Positions 37,163-45,751 of a DNA stretch of 64,000 nucleotides are shown here, one piece after another (position 1 is the first letter of the stretch; each line of letters starts with the position of its first letter). This DNA is from Nocardioides furvisabuli. GTDB lineage: Bacteria; Actinomycetota; Actinomycetes; Propionibacteriales; Nocardioidaceae. The stretch covers positions 124,001-188,000 of the forward strand of contig NZ_JAIGQB010000005.1 of the NCBI RefSeq assembly GCF_021083185.1. Reading direction: 5' to 3'. Below the pieces are notes generated by a model, which was not told the DNA's origin, did no database searches, and saw only the letters and a program-made list of their open reading frames with translations. A program made the translations under genes and the position numbers.

Positions 37163-37599
37163 TCCCGGTCTCGGTCCCGGACCCGCCCGCGCAGGGCCTT
37201 GGTGCCTGCGCGCTCCTTCTTCGCGCGCAGCCGGCGCTCCTTGGAGCCGCGCGTCGGCCGGGTCGTGCGCCGTGGCGGGGGCGGGGGAGCCAGCGCCTCG
37301 CGCAGCATCTCGGCGAGACGCTCGCGCGCGGCGACGCGGTTGCGGTGCTGGGAGCGGTGCTCGGAGGCCGCGATCGCGATCCGGCCGTCCGGCCAGCGCC
37401 GCAGCGCCCGGGTGCGCTGGGTGTCGGTGAGGGCCGTGGTGGAGGCGAGGTCGAGCTCGAGCTCGACGCGCGAGTCGGAGGTGTTGACCGACTGCCCGCC
37501 GGGGCCGGGTGAGCGGGAGAACCGCTCGACCATGTCGGCGGCAGGCACGACGAGACCCTCGGGCAGGCCCGGGCCGGCCGGGACGTGGAGGTCGCGCAT
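37159..37599 (-). CDS. arfB: Alternative ribosome-rescue factor ArfB
   Basis: 146-residue peptidyl-tRNA hydrolase. [20 protein letters not shown] contains the GGQ (34-36) that cleaves peptidyl-tRNA, and the C-terminal ~35 residues are basic ([13 protein letters not shown]) as needed to enter the empty mRNA channel of stalled ribosomes. CATAAT ends six bases before ATG 37599. The 3' end overlaps purE by four bases in convergent orientation. Confidence 0.92.
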   Translation of the reverse strand: MRDLHVPAGPGLPEGLVVPAADMVERFSRSPGPGGQSVNTSDSRVELELDLASTTALTDTQRTRALRRWPDGRIAIAASEHRSQHRNRVAARERLAEMLREALAPPPPPRRTTRPTRGSKERRLRAKKERAGTKALRGRVRDRDRD

Positions 37600-37605
37600 A
37601 CCCCC

Positions 37606-37611
37606 ATTATG
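37606..37611 (-). promoter_or_regulatory. -10 element, leaderless arfB
   Basis: CATAAT on the minus strand, six bases before ATG 37599. Confidence 0.45.
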
Positions 37612-37630
37612 GGATTGGACAGGGTGTGGC

Positions 37631-37659
37631 TTGACGCCTCCAGCGCGAGCGAGCACCGT
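37631..37659 (+). promoter_or_regulatory. Promoter of L-2-hydroxyglutarate oxidase gene
   Basis: TTGACG (37631-37636), a 17-base spacer and CACCGT (37654-37659), then seven bases to ATG 37667. One of the few promoters here with a recognisable -35 box. Confidence 0.5.
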
Positions 37660-37666
37660 CCTCCTC

Positions 37667-38908
37667 ATGGGGGACGCACGGGTCGGCATCGTCGGGGGTG
37701 GCATCCTCGGCGTCGCGATCGCGCGCGAGGTCGTCCGACGCCGCCCGGGCACCGAGGTGGTGGTGCTCGAGAAGGAGGACCGCCTCGCCGCGCACCAGAC
37801 CGGGCGCAACTCCGGCGTCGTCCACGCCGGCATCTACTACAGGCCCGGCAGCCTCAAGGCAGAGCTGTGCACGCGCGGTCGCGGCCTGCTGCGCGACTTC
37901 TGCGCCGAGCACGCGATCCCCTACGTCGAGTGCGGCAAGCTCGTCGTGGCCGTCGACGCGGCCGAGACGGGCCGCTTCGACACCCTCGAGCGGACCGCCA
38001 CGGACAACCGGGTGCCGGGGCTGCGCCGGCTCTCGCCGCCGGAGATCCGCGAGGTCGAGCCGCACGCCGTCGGGCTGGCCGCGCTGCACTCGCCCTCGAC
38101 GGCGATCACCGACTACACCGCGATCACCCGGGCGATGGCCGACGAGGTGGTCGCGGCGGGCGGGCAGGTGCGCCTGGGTGCGCGGGTGGTCGACATCCTC
38201 CGCCGAGGCGCAGGCGTCGTCGTCCGCGTCGAGGGCGACCCCGAGCCGCTCCACCTCGACCACGTCGTGGTGGCCGCCGGCCTCCAGGCCGACCGGGTCT
38301 CCTCGATGGTCGACGGCGAGCGGGGACCCGTGATCGTGCCGTTCCGCGGCGAGTACCTCGGCGTCAGCGAGGCCAAGCAGGACCTGGTGCGCGGCATGAT
38401 CTACCCCGTCCCGGACCCGCGCTACCCGTTCCTCGGCGTCCACTTCACCCGCCGCGTCGGCGGCGGGCTCGAGGTGGGGCCCAACGCCGTGCTCGCCACG
38501 CGCAGGGAGGGCTACCGCCGCCGCGACGTCTCGGCCCGCGACCTGCGCGACGTGCTGTCGTGGCCCGGCTCGTGGCGGCTGGCGCGCGCCCACTGGCGTA
38601 CGGGCGTCGACGAGGTCATCGGCTCGGCCTCGCAGCGCGCCTTCATGCGCTCGGCCTCGCGCTACGTGCCTGCGATCGGCGTCGCCGACGTCTCCCGCGC
38701 GGGCAGCGGGGTGCGGGCGCAGGCGGTGGACCGCGACGGCAGCATGGTCGACGACTTCCGCATCACCCACGCCGACGGCGTGACGTGCGTGCGCAACGCA
38801 CCGTCGCCCGGCGCGACGTCGAGCCTGGCGATCGCGGCACACGTCGTGGACGCCACCTGGCCGGGGGAGTCGCGGGGCCGGTCGCAGGGGCAGCCGCTCG
38901 GCGCCTAG
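37667..38908 (+). CDS. lhgO: L-2-hydroxyglutarate oxidase
   Basis: 413-residue FAD-dependent DAO-family oxidoreductase. The FAD motif is GIVGGGILGVAIAREV, followed by HQTGRNSGVVHAGIYYRPGS, highly characteristic of LhgO/L2HGDH. GVHFTRRVGGGLEVGPNAVL and a C-terminal NAPSPGATSSLAIA block complete the match. It oxidises L-2-hydroxyglutarate to 2-oxoglutarate, passing electrons to oxygen or quinone at the membrane. The start is set by the promoter spacing above. Its TAG stop is part of the -10 hexamer of the next gene. Confidence 0.92.
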   Translation: MGDARVGIVGGGILGVAIAREVVRRRPGTEVVVLEKEDRLAAHQTGRNSGVVHAGIYYRPGSLKAELCTRGRGLLRDFCAEHAIPYVECGKLVVAVDAAETGRFDTLERTATDNRVPGLRRLSPPEIREVEPHAVGLAALHSPSTAITDYTAITRAMADEVVAAGGQVRLGARVVDILRRGAGVVVRVEGDPEPLHLDHVVVAAGLQADRVSSMVDGERGPVIVPFRGEYLGVSEAKQDLVRGMIYPVPDPRYPFLGVHFTRRVGGGLEVGPNAVLATRREGYRRRDVSARDLRDVLSWPGSWRLARAHWRTGVDEVIGSASQRAFMRSASRYVPAIGVADVSRAGSGVRAQAVDRDGSMVDDFRITHADGVTCVRNAPSPGATSSLAIAAHVVDATWPGESRGRSQGQPLGA

Positions 38909-38911
38909 GGT
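38906..38911 (+). promoter_or_regulatory. -10 element, leaderless oxidoreductase gene
   Basis: TAGGGT whose first three bases are the stop codon of lhgO; it ends seven bases before ATG 38919. Confidence 0.45.
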
Positions 38912-38918
38912 CGGGTCC

Positions 38919-39914
38919 ATGACCACCCGCTGGGGAATCGCCGCGACCGGCCGGATGGCCGCCGCCTTCACCTCCGACCTCGCCCTGCTGCCCGACGCGG
39001 AGGTCGCCTTCGTGGGCAGCCGCTCGCCGGAGTCGGCTGCGGAGTTCGCGGGTCGCTTCGGGGCAGGCGCCTCGGGCACGTACGCCGACCTCGTCGCGGC
39101 CGGCCGCGCGGGCGACGTCGACGTCGTCTACGTCGCGACGCCGCACCCCCAGCACCACGCGCTGGCCCTCGCCGCGATCGAGGCGGGCACGCCGCTGCTG
39201 GTCGAGAAGGCCTTCACCGCCACCCTCGCCGGCGCCGAGGAGGTCGTCGCCGCGGCCCGCGCCGCCGAGGTGTTCTGCATGGAGGCGATGTGGACCCGCT
39301 TCCAGCCGGCGGTGGCCCACGTGCGGGAGATGGTCGCGGCGGGCGAGATCGGCGACGTCGTGCTGGTCCAGGCCGACTTCGGTGCCCACCGCGCCTTCGA
39401 CCCGGCGAGCCGGCTCTTCGACCTGTCGCTGGGCGGCGGCTCCGTGCTCGACCTCGGCGTCTACCCGATCTCCCTGGCCCAGCACCTCCTGGGGCGACCG
39501 GACCGGGTCATCGCCACCGGCACCACCTACCCCAACGGCGCGGACGCCTCGGCCGCGATCCACCTCGCGTGGGCCGACGGGCGGGCTGCGGCGCTGACGT
39601 GCTCCCTGGCCAGCTCCACCCCGGGCCGCGCGGTCATCGTCGGCACGGAGGGCTCCATCGAGCTCGAGCCGCCCTTCCACCACCCCGAGCGCGTCGTCGT
39701 ACGCCGCAACGGGCAGGAGCCGGAGGTGATCGAGCGCGTGGCGACCGGGCGCGGCTACGTCCACCAGGCCGCGGAGGTGCAGCGCTGCCTCGCCGAGGGG
39801 CTCCTCGAGAGCCCGGTCATGCCGCTCGCCGACACCCTCGACGTGCAGTGGGTGCTGGAGGAGTGCCTGGACCAGCTCGGCATCGCGATGGCCGAGCAGC
39901 CGGTCGGGCTGTAG
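38919..39914 (+). CDS. Gfo/Idh/MocA family oxidoreductase
   Basis: 331 residues. The N-terminal Rossmann domain starts WGIAATGRMAAAF; VVYVATPHPQHHALALAAIE and LLVEKAFTATLAGAEEV carry the conserved EK (Lys catalytic). Then come FCMEAMWTRFQP and GGGSVLDLGVYPISLA of the C-terminal substrate domain, as in trans-1,2-dihydrobenzene-1,2-diol dehydrogenase-like members. NAD(P)-dependent oxidation of a sugar or cyclic polyol is expected; the actual substrate is unknown. Confidence 0.88.
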   Translation: MTTRWGIAATGRMAAAFTSDLALLPDAEVAFVGSRSPESAAEFAGRFGAGASGTYADLVAAGRAGDVDVVYVATPHPQHHALALAAIEAGTPLLVEKAFTATLAGAEEVVAAARAAEVFCMEAMWTRFQPAVAHVREMVAAGEIGDVVLVQADFGAHRAFDPASRLFDLSLGGGSVLDLGVYPISLAQHLLGRPDRVIATGTTYPNGADASAAIHLAWADGRAAALTCSLASSTPGRAVIVGTEGSIELEPPFHHPERVVVRRNGQEPEVIERVATGRGYVHQAAEVQRCLAEGLLESPVMPLADTLDVQWVLEECLDQLGIAMAEQPVGL

Positions 39915-39917
39915 GGG

Positions 39918-40358
39918 TCAGCGGCCCCGGCGCCGCCACTCGATGGCGGGGCAGGTGTCCATGACCATCGCGACGCCCGCGGCGCGTGTGCGGGCGAAGG
40001 CGTCCTCGTCGACCACGCCGAGCTGGAACCACACCCCCTTCGCGCCGATCGTCACGGCCTGGTCGGCGAACTCGCCGGCCGCGTCGGAGCGACGGAAGAC
40101 GTCGACCACGTCGACGGGGAAGGGGACGTCGGCCAGCGCGGCGTACCCCTGCTCGCCGAGCACCGGGTGCGCGTGCGGGTCCGCGAACACGGGATGGATC
40201 GGCACGATCCGCTTGCCGCGCTCCTGGAGCAGCGAGGCGATCGAGTACGCCGTGCGCGACGGGTCTCCGGAGAGGCCGACGACCGCCCAGGTCTCGAGGT
40301 CGTCGAGCATCCGCCCGACCGTCTCCGGGTCCTGCCAGGACTGTGCTGACGTGGTCAT
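39918..40358 (-). CDS. CoA-binding (YccU-type) protein
   Basis: 146-residue single Rossmann CoA-binding domain: WAVVGLSGDPSRTAYSIA near residue 24, VPIHPVF, DVVDVFRRSD and GAKGVWFQLGV, ending DTCPAIEW. Similar to E. coli YccU; function unknown. TACGGT (40365-40370) ends six bases before ATG 40358. It diverges from the FadE25-like gene with 55 bp between starts. Confidence 0.88.
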   Translation of the reverse strand: MTTSAQSWQDPETVGRMLDDLETWAVVGLSGDPSRTAYSIASLLQERGKRIVPIHPVFADPHAHPVLGEQGYAALADVPFPVDVVDVFRRSDAAGEFADQAVTIGAKGVWFQLGVVDEDAFARTRAAGVAMVMDTCPAIEWRRRGR

Positions 40359-40399
40359 GGCCACACCGTAGACCTCTGCCCCTGAAAGCTTGGACGTCC

Positions 40400-40405
40400 T
40401 AGAAT
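40400..40405 (+). promoter_or_regulatory. -10 element of fadE25-like gene
   Basis: TAGAAT ends eight bases before ATG 40414, the same arrangement as other leaderless candidates. The opposing TACGGT of the CoA-binding gene is at 40365-40370. Confidence 0.45.
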
Positions 40406-40413
40406 TGCGGGTC

Positions 40414-41586
40414 ATGAGCGACTTCCCGATGTACGCCCTCTCCGAGGAGCACCAGGCCATCCGCGAGGCAGTCCGCGCCGTCGCCGACGCCAAGATCGCG
40501 CCGTTCGCGGCCGCGGTCGACGAGGAGGCGCGCTACCCCCACGAGGCGGCCGAGGCGTTGCTCGCCTCGGACTTCCACGCCCCGCACGTGCCCGAGGAGC
40601 ACGGCGGCGCCGGTGCCGACGCGCTGGCCACCGTGCTGGTCATCGAGGAGGTCGCCCGGGCGTGCGTCTCGTCCTCGCTGATCCCCGCGGTCAACAAGCT
40701 CGGCTCGCTGCCGGTGCAGCTCGTCGGGTCGGAGGAGCTCAAGCAGAAGTACCTCGGCGCCCTGGCCCGCGGTGAGGGCGGCTTCTCCTACTGCCTCTCA
40801 GAGCCCGACGCCGGCTCCGACGCCGGCGGCATGAAGACCCGCGCGGTGCGCGACGGCGACGAGTGGGTCATCGACGGCGTGAAGCGCTGGATCACCAACG
40901 CCGGTGAGTCGGAGTTCTACACCGTCATGGCCGTCACCGACACCGAGAAGAAGACCCGCGGTGGCATCTCGGCCTTCGTCGTCGAGAAGTCCGACGCCGG
41001 TGTCTCCTTCGGCGCGCCGGAGAAGAAGCTCGGCATCAAGGGCTCGCCGACCCGCGAGGTCTACTTCGACAAGGTCCGCATCCCCGCTGACCGGATGATC
41101 GGCGAGGAGGGCACCGGCTTCGCGACCGCGATGCAGACCCTCGACCACACCCGCGTCACCATCGCCGCGCAGGCCGTCGGCGTCGCGCAGGGGGCGCTGG
41201 ACTACGCGCTGGACTACGCCAAGGAGCGCCAGCAGTTCGGGAAGTCGATCGCCGACTTCCAGGGCCTGCAGTTCATGCTCGCCGACATGGGCATGAAGGT
41301 CGAGGCCGCCCGCCAGATGACGTACGCCGCCGCGGGCCGCTCCGAGCGCGGCGACGACGACCTCACCTTCTTCGGCGCGGCCGCCAAGTGCTTCGCCTCC
41401 GACGTCGCAATGGAGGTCACCGTCAACGCCGTGCAGGTGCTCGGCGGCTACGGCTTCACCCGCGACTACCCGGTCGAGCGGATGATGCGCGACGCCAAGA
41501 TCACCCAGATCTACGAGGGCACCAACCAGGTCCAGCGGATCGTGATGGCACGTCAGCTCCTGGCTGGGGTCCAGTCCGAGCTCTGA
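40414..41586 (+). CDS. fadE25: Acyl-CoA dehydrogenase, FadE25-like
   Basis: 390 residues. YCLSEPDAGSDAGG, WVIDGVKRWITNAGES, ERQQFGKSIADFQGLQFMLA and QVLGGYGFTRDYPVERMMRD are the standard blocks, and the catalytic Glu is in TQIYEGTNQVQRIVM. It resembles FadE25 (Rv3274c), which sits beside purE-purK in M. tuberculosis, matching the order here. It oxidises an acyl-CoA to the enoyl-CoA, transferring electrons to ETF. Its final ~89 bp recur at 51015-51103, bracketing the sulfatase-glycerol island; the stop here is TGA. The gene itself is complete. Confidence 0.93.
   Translation: MSDFPMYALSEEHQAIREAVRAVADAKIAPFAAAVDEEARYPHEAAEALLASDFHAPHVPEEHGGAGADALATVLVIEEVARACVSSSLIPAVNKLGSLPVQLVGSEELKQKYLGALARGEGGFSYCLSEPDAGSDAGGMKTRAVRDGDEWVIDGVKRWITNAGESEFYTVMAVTDTEKKTRGGISAFVVEKSDAGVSFGAPEKKLGIKGSPTREVYFDKVRIPADRMIGEEGTGFATAMQTLDHTRVTIAAQAVGVAQGALDYALDYAKERQQFGKSIADFQGLQFMLADMGMKVEAARQMTYAAAGRSERGDDDLTFFGAAAKCFASDVAMEVTVNAVQVLGGYGFTRDYPVERMMRDAKITQIYEGTNQVQRIVMARQLLAGVQSEL
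41498..41586 (+). repeat. Left copy of 89-bp direct repeat (gene 3' end)
   Basis: Last 28 codons plus stop of the FadE25-like gene, from AGATCACCCAGATC to TGA. The right copy is 51015-51103 in the same orientation. Differences are CGG/CGC, GCT/GCA, GTC/GTT, CTC/CTG and TGA/TAG only, all silent. Confidence 0.9.
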
Positions 41587-41838
41587 CCTGCGGTCTCTCC
41601 GCGTCCGGGCTCCGAGGTTGGAGCCATTGTGCCGTAGGCGTGGCGCCTGCAGTGGCGCTGCGTCGGCGCGAAGCGGCACTTCTGGGAGCCGATCGGCGCC
41701 GCTCGCACCGCGTGTCGTCGTCCGGTGCACCCATGCGGTGACCGTTGCTCGAGAGTGCACCGCGGGCTGGAGTGTGATCTCGGCCGCTGACGGATGGGAC
41801 GCGGGAGCGCTGTCAGTGTGGCCGCGCAGCCCAGGTCG
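41587..41838. other. 252-bp gap, left edge of island
   Basis: No supportable gene. It separates two convergent genes, the FadE25-like dehydrogenase and glpD. A weak hairpin (GCGCC/GGCGC at 41643-41658) and the longer GTGCCG/CGGCAC pairing around it could terminate transcription but lack a T-run. No integrase or tRNA is seen. Confidence 0.5.
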
Positions 41839-43533
41839 CTAGATCGCCCGCGCCGTGCGGACGTCCGGGGCGCCGAGTCGCGCGGCGTCAGCGGTGCGGT
41901 CGTCCGGCTGTCGTTGCGAGTCCAGTTCGGCTTCGACGCGGCGAAGGTAGTGGTCGACCTCGTTCGCCTTCTGCTCCGCGGTCCAACCGAGCGCTGAAGC
42001 AACGAGGTCAGCCACCTCAGTCGCGGCGGCCACGCCGCGGTCAGGTGTCTGCACCGAGATCCGGGTGCGGCGGGTGATGATGTCGTCGAGGTGCAGCGCA
42101 CCTTCGTGGGTGGCGGCGTACAGCGCCTCCGCCTTCAGGTAGGTGGGCGCCCCCACCAACGGCTGCCCCAGCTCGGGGTGCCTGGCGATCTGCGTGATCA
42201 GCTCCCCAACCAGGGTGCCGTAGCGCTGAAGCAGGTGCTCTACCCGTGCGCGGTCCAGCCCGGTCTCGCCGACGATCCGCTCACGGTCGTTCCACGCGGC
42301 GGAGAAGCCCTCAGCTCCGACGAGGGGAATCTGGTCAGTGACCGAGCTGGGTACAGAACGCGGAAGGTGGCGTACGACTGCATCGACGGCGTCCATCGCC
42401 ATGACGCGGTAGGTCGTGTACTTCCCGCCGGCGACCATAGTCAGCCCGGGCACGGGACTCACCACGGCGTGCTCACGCGAGAGCTGCGAGGTGTCGTCCG
42501 ACTCCCCGGAGAGCAACGGGCGCAGCCCGGCGTACACGCCGACGACATCATCGTGTGTCAGGGGGGTGACCAGGTGACGGTTGGCCTGTTCGAGGATGTA
42601 GTCGACGTCGGTGCGGCTCGCAGCGGGGTGAGCCTTGTCGAGATCCCAGTCGGTGTCGGTGGTCCCGATGACCCAGTGCTCGTTCCACGGGATGAGGAAC
42701 AGCACGCTGGTCGGTGTGCGTGTGATGAGCCCGGACTCGGCACGGATCCGGTGACGGAGCACGACGATGTGCACGCCCTTCGACGCGCGGACGTCGATCT
42801 GCCCACGACCTCCGACCATCGGTTGGAGCTCGTCGGACCAGACGCCGGCGGCGTTGATGGTCTGGCGTGCGCGGACCTGCAGGTGCTGTCCGGTCTCGAG
42901 GTCGAGGACCTCCGCGCCGGTGACGCGGTCCCCGTCTCGCAGGAACCCCGTGACGCGGGCACTCGTCGACAGGTGGGCTCCGTACTCCGCGGCGGTGCGC
43001 GCAAGCATCATCGTGTGCCGGGCGTCGTCGACCTGCCCGTCGTAGTAGCGGATCGCTCCGACGAGGGAGTCCTCCTTCAGCGACGGGAAGACCTTCAGCG
43101 CCTCTCGCTTGGTGAGGTGCCGGTGCGCGGGTGCGCCGCGACGACCTCCCAGGACGTCGTAGAGGGCGATGCCGCTGCCGACGTAGAGGCGCTCCCACAC
43201 GCGGTGCCGCAGGGGGTAGAGGAACGGTACGGGCCGTGCCAGGTGCGGGCACAGCCGGTCGAGGATGAGGGAGCGTTCGCGCAACGCCTCGCGGACGAGC
43301 CGGAAGTTGAGCTGTTCGAGGTAGCGCAGTCCGCCGTGGATGAGCTTGCTGGAGCGGCTGGAGGTGCCCGCAGCCCAGTCGCGTGCCTCGAGCAGTCCGA
43401 CCGTCAGGCCCCGGGTCGCTGCGTCGAGGGCCACGCCGGCGCCCACGACGCCGCCGCCGATGACGAGGACGTCGAGCTCGCTGCCGCTCATCGCGTCCAG
43501 CGCGGCGCGCCTGGTGTCGGGGTTGAGCGCCAT
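41839..43533 (-). CDS. glpD: Glycerol-3-phosphate dehydrogenase (quinone)
   Basis: 564-residue FAD enzyme strongly resembling mycobacterial GlpD2. VLVIGGGVVGAGVALDAATRG binds FAD; GTSSRSSKLIHGGLRYLEQ, NAAGVWSDE, ASKGVHIVV and IIGTTDTDWDLD-type segments follow, and a C-terminal helical cap ends near 560. It oxidises glycerol-3-phosphate to dihydroxyacetone phosphate at the membrane, reducing quinone. It lies seven bases after glpK and ends the operon. ATGs at 43554 and 43548, inside glpK, are alternative starts. Confidence 0.94.
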   Translation of the reverse strand: MALNPDTRRAALDAMSGSELDVLVIGGGVVGAGVALDAATRGLTVGLLEARDWAAGTSSRSSKLIHGGLRYLEQLNFRLVREALRERSLILDRLCPHLARPVPFLYPLRHRVWERLYVGSGIALYDVLGGRRGAPAHRHLTKREALKVFPSLKEDSLVGAIRYYDGQVDDARHTMMLARTAAEYGAHLSTSARVTGFLRDGDRVTGAEVLDLETGQHLQVRARQTINAAGVWSDELQPMVGGRGQIDVRASKGVHIVVLRHRIRAESGLITRTPTSVLFLIPWNEHWVIGTTDTDWDLDKAHPAASRTDVDYILEQANRHLVTPLTHDDVVGVYAGLRPLLSGESDDTSQLSREHAVVSPVPGLTMVAGGKYTTYRVMAMDAVDAVVRHLPRSVPSSVTDQIPLVGAEGFSAAWNDRERIVGETGLDRARVEHLLQRYGTLVGELITQIARHPELGQPLVGAPTYLKAEALYAATHEGALHLDDIITRRTRISVQTPDRGVAAATEVADLVASALGWTAEQKANEVDHYLRRVEAELDSQRQPDDRTADAARLGAPDVRTARAI

Positions 43534-43540
43534 GGCGCTC

Positions 43541-45070
43541 TCATTCATCTTCATCGAGGTCCACCCAGTCCAGTGTTCGCGCGACGGCCTTCTGCCATCG
43601 TGCGTGTGCCGTGGCCCGCCGTTCGGGGTCCCACTCGGGGTGCCACCGTCGACCTTCCTCCCAGCTGCCGTGGAGGTCGCTGACGTCACCCCAGAAGCCG
43701 ACCGCAAGTCCCGCGGCGTAGGCCGCACCGAGTGCCGTGGTCTCGGTGAAGACGGGGCGGCTGACGGGGACGCCGAGGACATCGGCCTGGATCTGCATGC
43801 ACAGGTCGTTCGCGGTCACGCCGCCGTCGACCCTGAGCACCTCGAGGGCGACCCCCGAGTCCTTCACCATCGCATCCGCGACGTCGCGTGTCTGGAAGGC
43901 GATCGCCTCGAGCGTCGCGCGGGCCAGGTGGGCCCGGGTGTTGAAGCGAGACAGCCCGACGATCGCTCCCCGGGCATCGGAGCGCCAGTAGGGGGCGAAC
44001 AGCCCTGAGAAGGCCGGCACGAAGTGCACGCCGCCGTTGTCGGGCACGGACGCGGCAAGCTGTTCGACCTCGGCTGCGTCACCGACGATGCCAAGTTGGT
44101 CGCGCAGCCACTGCACCGCGGCCCCGGTGACCGCGGTCGATCCCTCGAGTGCGTAGACCGGTGGCGCGTCGCCGAGCTGGTAGCAGACGGTCGTGAGGAG
44201 CCCGTTGTGCGACCGCACCGGCCGGTCGCCGGTGTTGAGGAGGAGGAAGCTGCCGGTCCCGTAGGTGCTCTTGGCGTCACCGGGGGAGAGGCAGAGCTGG
44301 CCGACCATCGCCGCCTGCTGGTCACCGAGTGCGGCTGCGAGCGGTACCCCGGGCAGCGGCCCCGCGGGGTGCCCTCGCCCGTAGAGGCGCCTGTCGGATG
44401 AGGGACGGATCTCGGGCAGGATCGAACGAGGTATGTCGAAGAACGCGAGGAGCTCCTCGTCCCAGTCGAGACTCTCGAGTTCCATCAGCATCGTGCGGCT
44501 GGCATTGGTCACATCGGTCACGTGGATGCCGCCGTCGACCCCGCCGGAAAGGTTCCACAGCAGCCAGGTCTCGATCGTCCCGAAGAGTGCCTCGCCCCGC
44601 TGGGTTGCGTCTCGTACGCCGTCGACGTTCTCGAGGATCCACTGCATCTTGCCGGCAGAGAAGTACGTCGCTGGAGGCAGGCCGGTGCGGTGTCGGATCA
44701 CCTCGCCGCGGCCGTCAGCTTCGATGGCCGCGGCGATCTTGTCGGTTCGCAGGTCCTGCCACACGATGGCGTTGCACCACGGCTGGCCCGTGCGTGGGTT
44801 CCACACGACGGTGGTCTCGCGCTGGTTGGCGATGCCGAGAGCCGCCAACGCAGAGGCGTCGATGCCCGCCGAGGCGAGCGCCTTCACCACCACGTGCTGC
44901 GTGGCATTCCAGATCTCCACCGGGTCGTGCTCCACCCAGCCCTGACGAGGCATCACCTGCTCGTGCTCGACCTGTGCGCGGCTCACCTCACGTCCCGCGC
45001 GGTCGACGACGATGCACCGGGTGCTGGTGGTGCCTTGATCGATGGAGCAGACGTAGCCGTCACCCGGCAC
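43541..45070 (-). CDS. glpK: Glycerol kinase
   Basis: 509-residue FGGY kinase. N-terminal [16 protein letters not shown] (ATP loop), [12 protein letters not shown], the second FGGY block and [19 protein letters not shown] near the C-terminus are intact. It phosphorylates glycerol to glycerol-3-phosphate for the GlpD encoded next. The GTG start overlaps the second DUF202 gene by 11 bases, so kinase synthesis is tied to the sulfatase operon. No GlpF-type channel is present. Confidence 0.95.
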   Translation of the reverse strand: MPGDGYVCSIDQGTTSTRCIVVDRAGREVSRAQVEHEQVMPRQGWVEHDPVEIWNATQHVVVKALASAGIDASALAALGIANQRETTVVWNPRTGQPWCNAIVWQDLRTDKIAAAIEADGRGEVIRHRTGLPPATYFSAGKMQWILENVDGVRDATQRGEALFGTIETWLLWNLSGGVDGGIHVTDVTNASRTMLMELESLDWDEELLAFFDIPRSILPEIRPSSDRRLYGRGHPAGPLPGVPLAAALGDQQAAMVGQLCLSPGDAKSTYGTGSFLLLNTGDRPVRSHNGLLTTVCYQLGDAPPVYALEGSTAVTGAAVQWLRDQLGIVGDAAEVEQLAASVPDNGGVHFVPAFSGLFAPYWRSDARGAIVGLSRFNTRAHLARATLEAIAFQTRDVADAMVKDSGVALEVLRVDGGVTANDLCMQIQADVLGVPVSRPVFTETTALGAAYAAGLAVGFWGDVSDLHGSWEEGRRWHPEWDPERRATAHARWQKAVARTLDWVDLDEDE

Positions 45071-45338
45071 GGGGCCACACCTCCTGGACCACTACGCCGG
45101 TGAGCGTGAAGAGGGCAACCGAGGTCAGCAAGAAGGGGTGCGGCCGACCGGTCGATGTCAGGACGAGGAGTGCGGCCCCGGCGACGAGTGCCAGGACCGC
45201 GAACGCGGCGCCGGGCACCGACACCCCGTTCGAGCTGGCGTGACGCAGCTCGATGAGGGCCAGCACGACGAAGCCGGTGGCCGTGCGGCGCCAGGCGAGC
45301 TGGGTGCGCGTCCCCGCGAGGCTGGCGTCGCCCTCCAT
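45060..45338 (-). CDS. DUF202 small membrane protein, second copy
   Basis: 92 residues with three transmembrane helices. [20 protein letters not shown] is the DUF202 hallmark (LAWxRT). It starts one base inside the stop of the first DUF202 gene (TGATG). DUF202 is related to the transmembrane part of yeast VTC1; bacterial function is unknown. Its embedding between sulfatase and glycerol genes suggests a membrane-transport or anion-handling accessory, which is inference. Confidence 0.85.
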   Translation of the reverse strand: MEGDASLAGTRTQLAWRRTATGFVVLALIELRHASSNGVSVPGAAFAVLALVAGAALLVLTSTGRPHPFLLTSVALFTLTGVVVQEVWPRAG

Positions 45339-45751
45339 CACCGCGTCCACAGCTCGACCAGCGCTGCTGTCAGGGACGCGATGACCAGCACGACCAGCAC
45401 GGCGGCCGCCCCCGGTGAGGGCAGGGGCTCGTGGCGACGCATCGCCCGCTCCACGCGGGCCCAGCGCAACCAGGCGACCACGGTGGTGAAAAAGGCCGAC
45501 GCGGTCAGCGCGAGTACCGCCAGGGACGGCTGGACGTGTAACCCCGTCGACGTGAGCGTGAGGTCGAGTCCCACTGCCGCGGCGGCGAGGGCGAGCGAGG
45601 TGCGCATCCACGCCAGGAAGGTTCGCTCGTTGGCGAGGGAGAACCGCGGGTCGGGGTCGTCGCCGTGGCGGTAGACGAACGCGGGGAACCTCGCCCGTCC
45701 TTCCTCGCTCGTTGCGTCCCTGCCGCGAGGAGAGGGCAGCGTCTCAGGCAT
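45338..45751 (-). CDS. DUF202/YidH-family membrane protein, first copy
   Basis: 137 residues. A cytoplasmic N-terminus of ~40 residues, then FSLANERTFLAWMRTSLALA (DUF202 motif) in the first of three helices, and a basic loop WARVERAMRRHE before the last. It overlaps the end of the formylglycine-generating enzyme gene by eight bases and the second DUF202 gene by one. The paired arrangement suggests a heteromer. Confidence 0.87.
   Translation of the reverse strand: MPETLPSPRGRDATSEEGRARFPAFVYRHGDDPDPRFSLANERTFLAWMRTSLALAAAAVGLDLTLTSTGLHVQPSLAVLALTASAFFTTVVAWLRWARVERAMRRHEPLPSPGAAAVLVVLVIASLTAALVELWTR

Noticed and set aside
41643..41658. Hairpin GCGCC-TGCAGT-GGCGC as terminator of the FadE25-like gene
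   Set aside because: Only five base pairs and no T-run; such pairing is common by chance at this GC content. Mentioned only as a possibility in the gap description.
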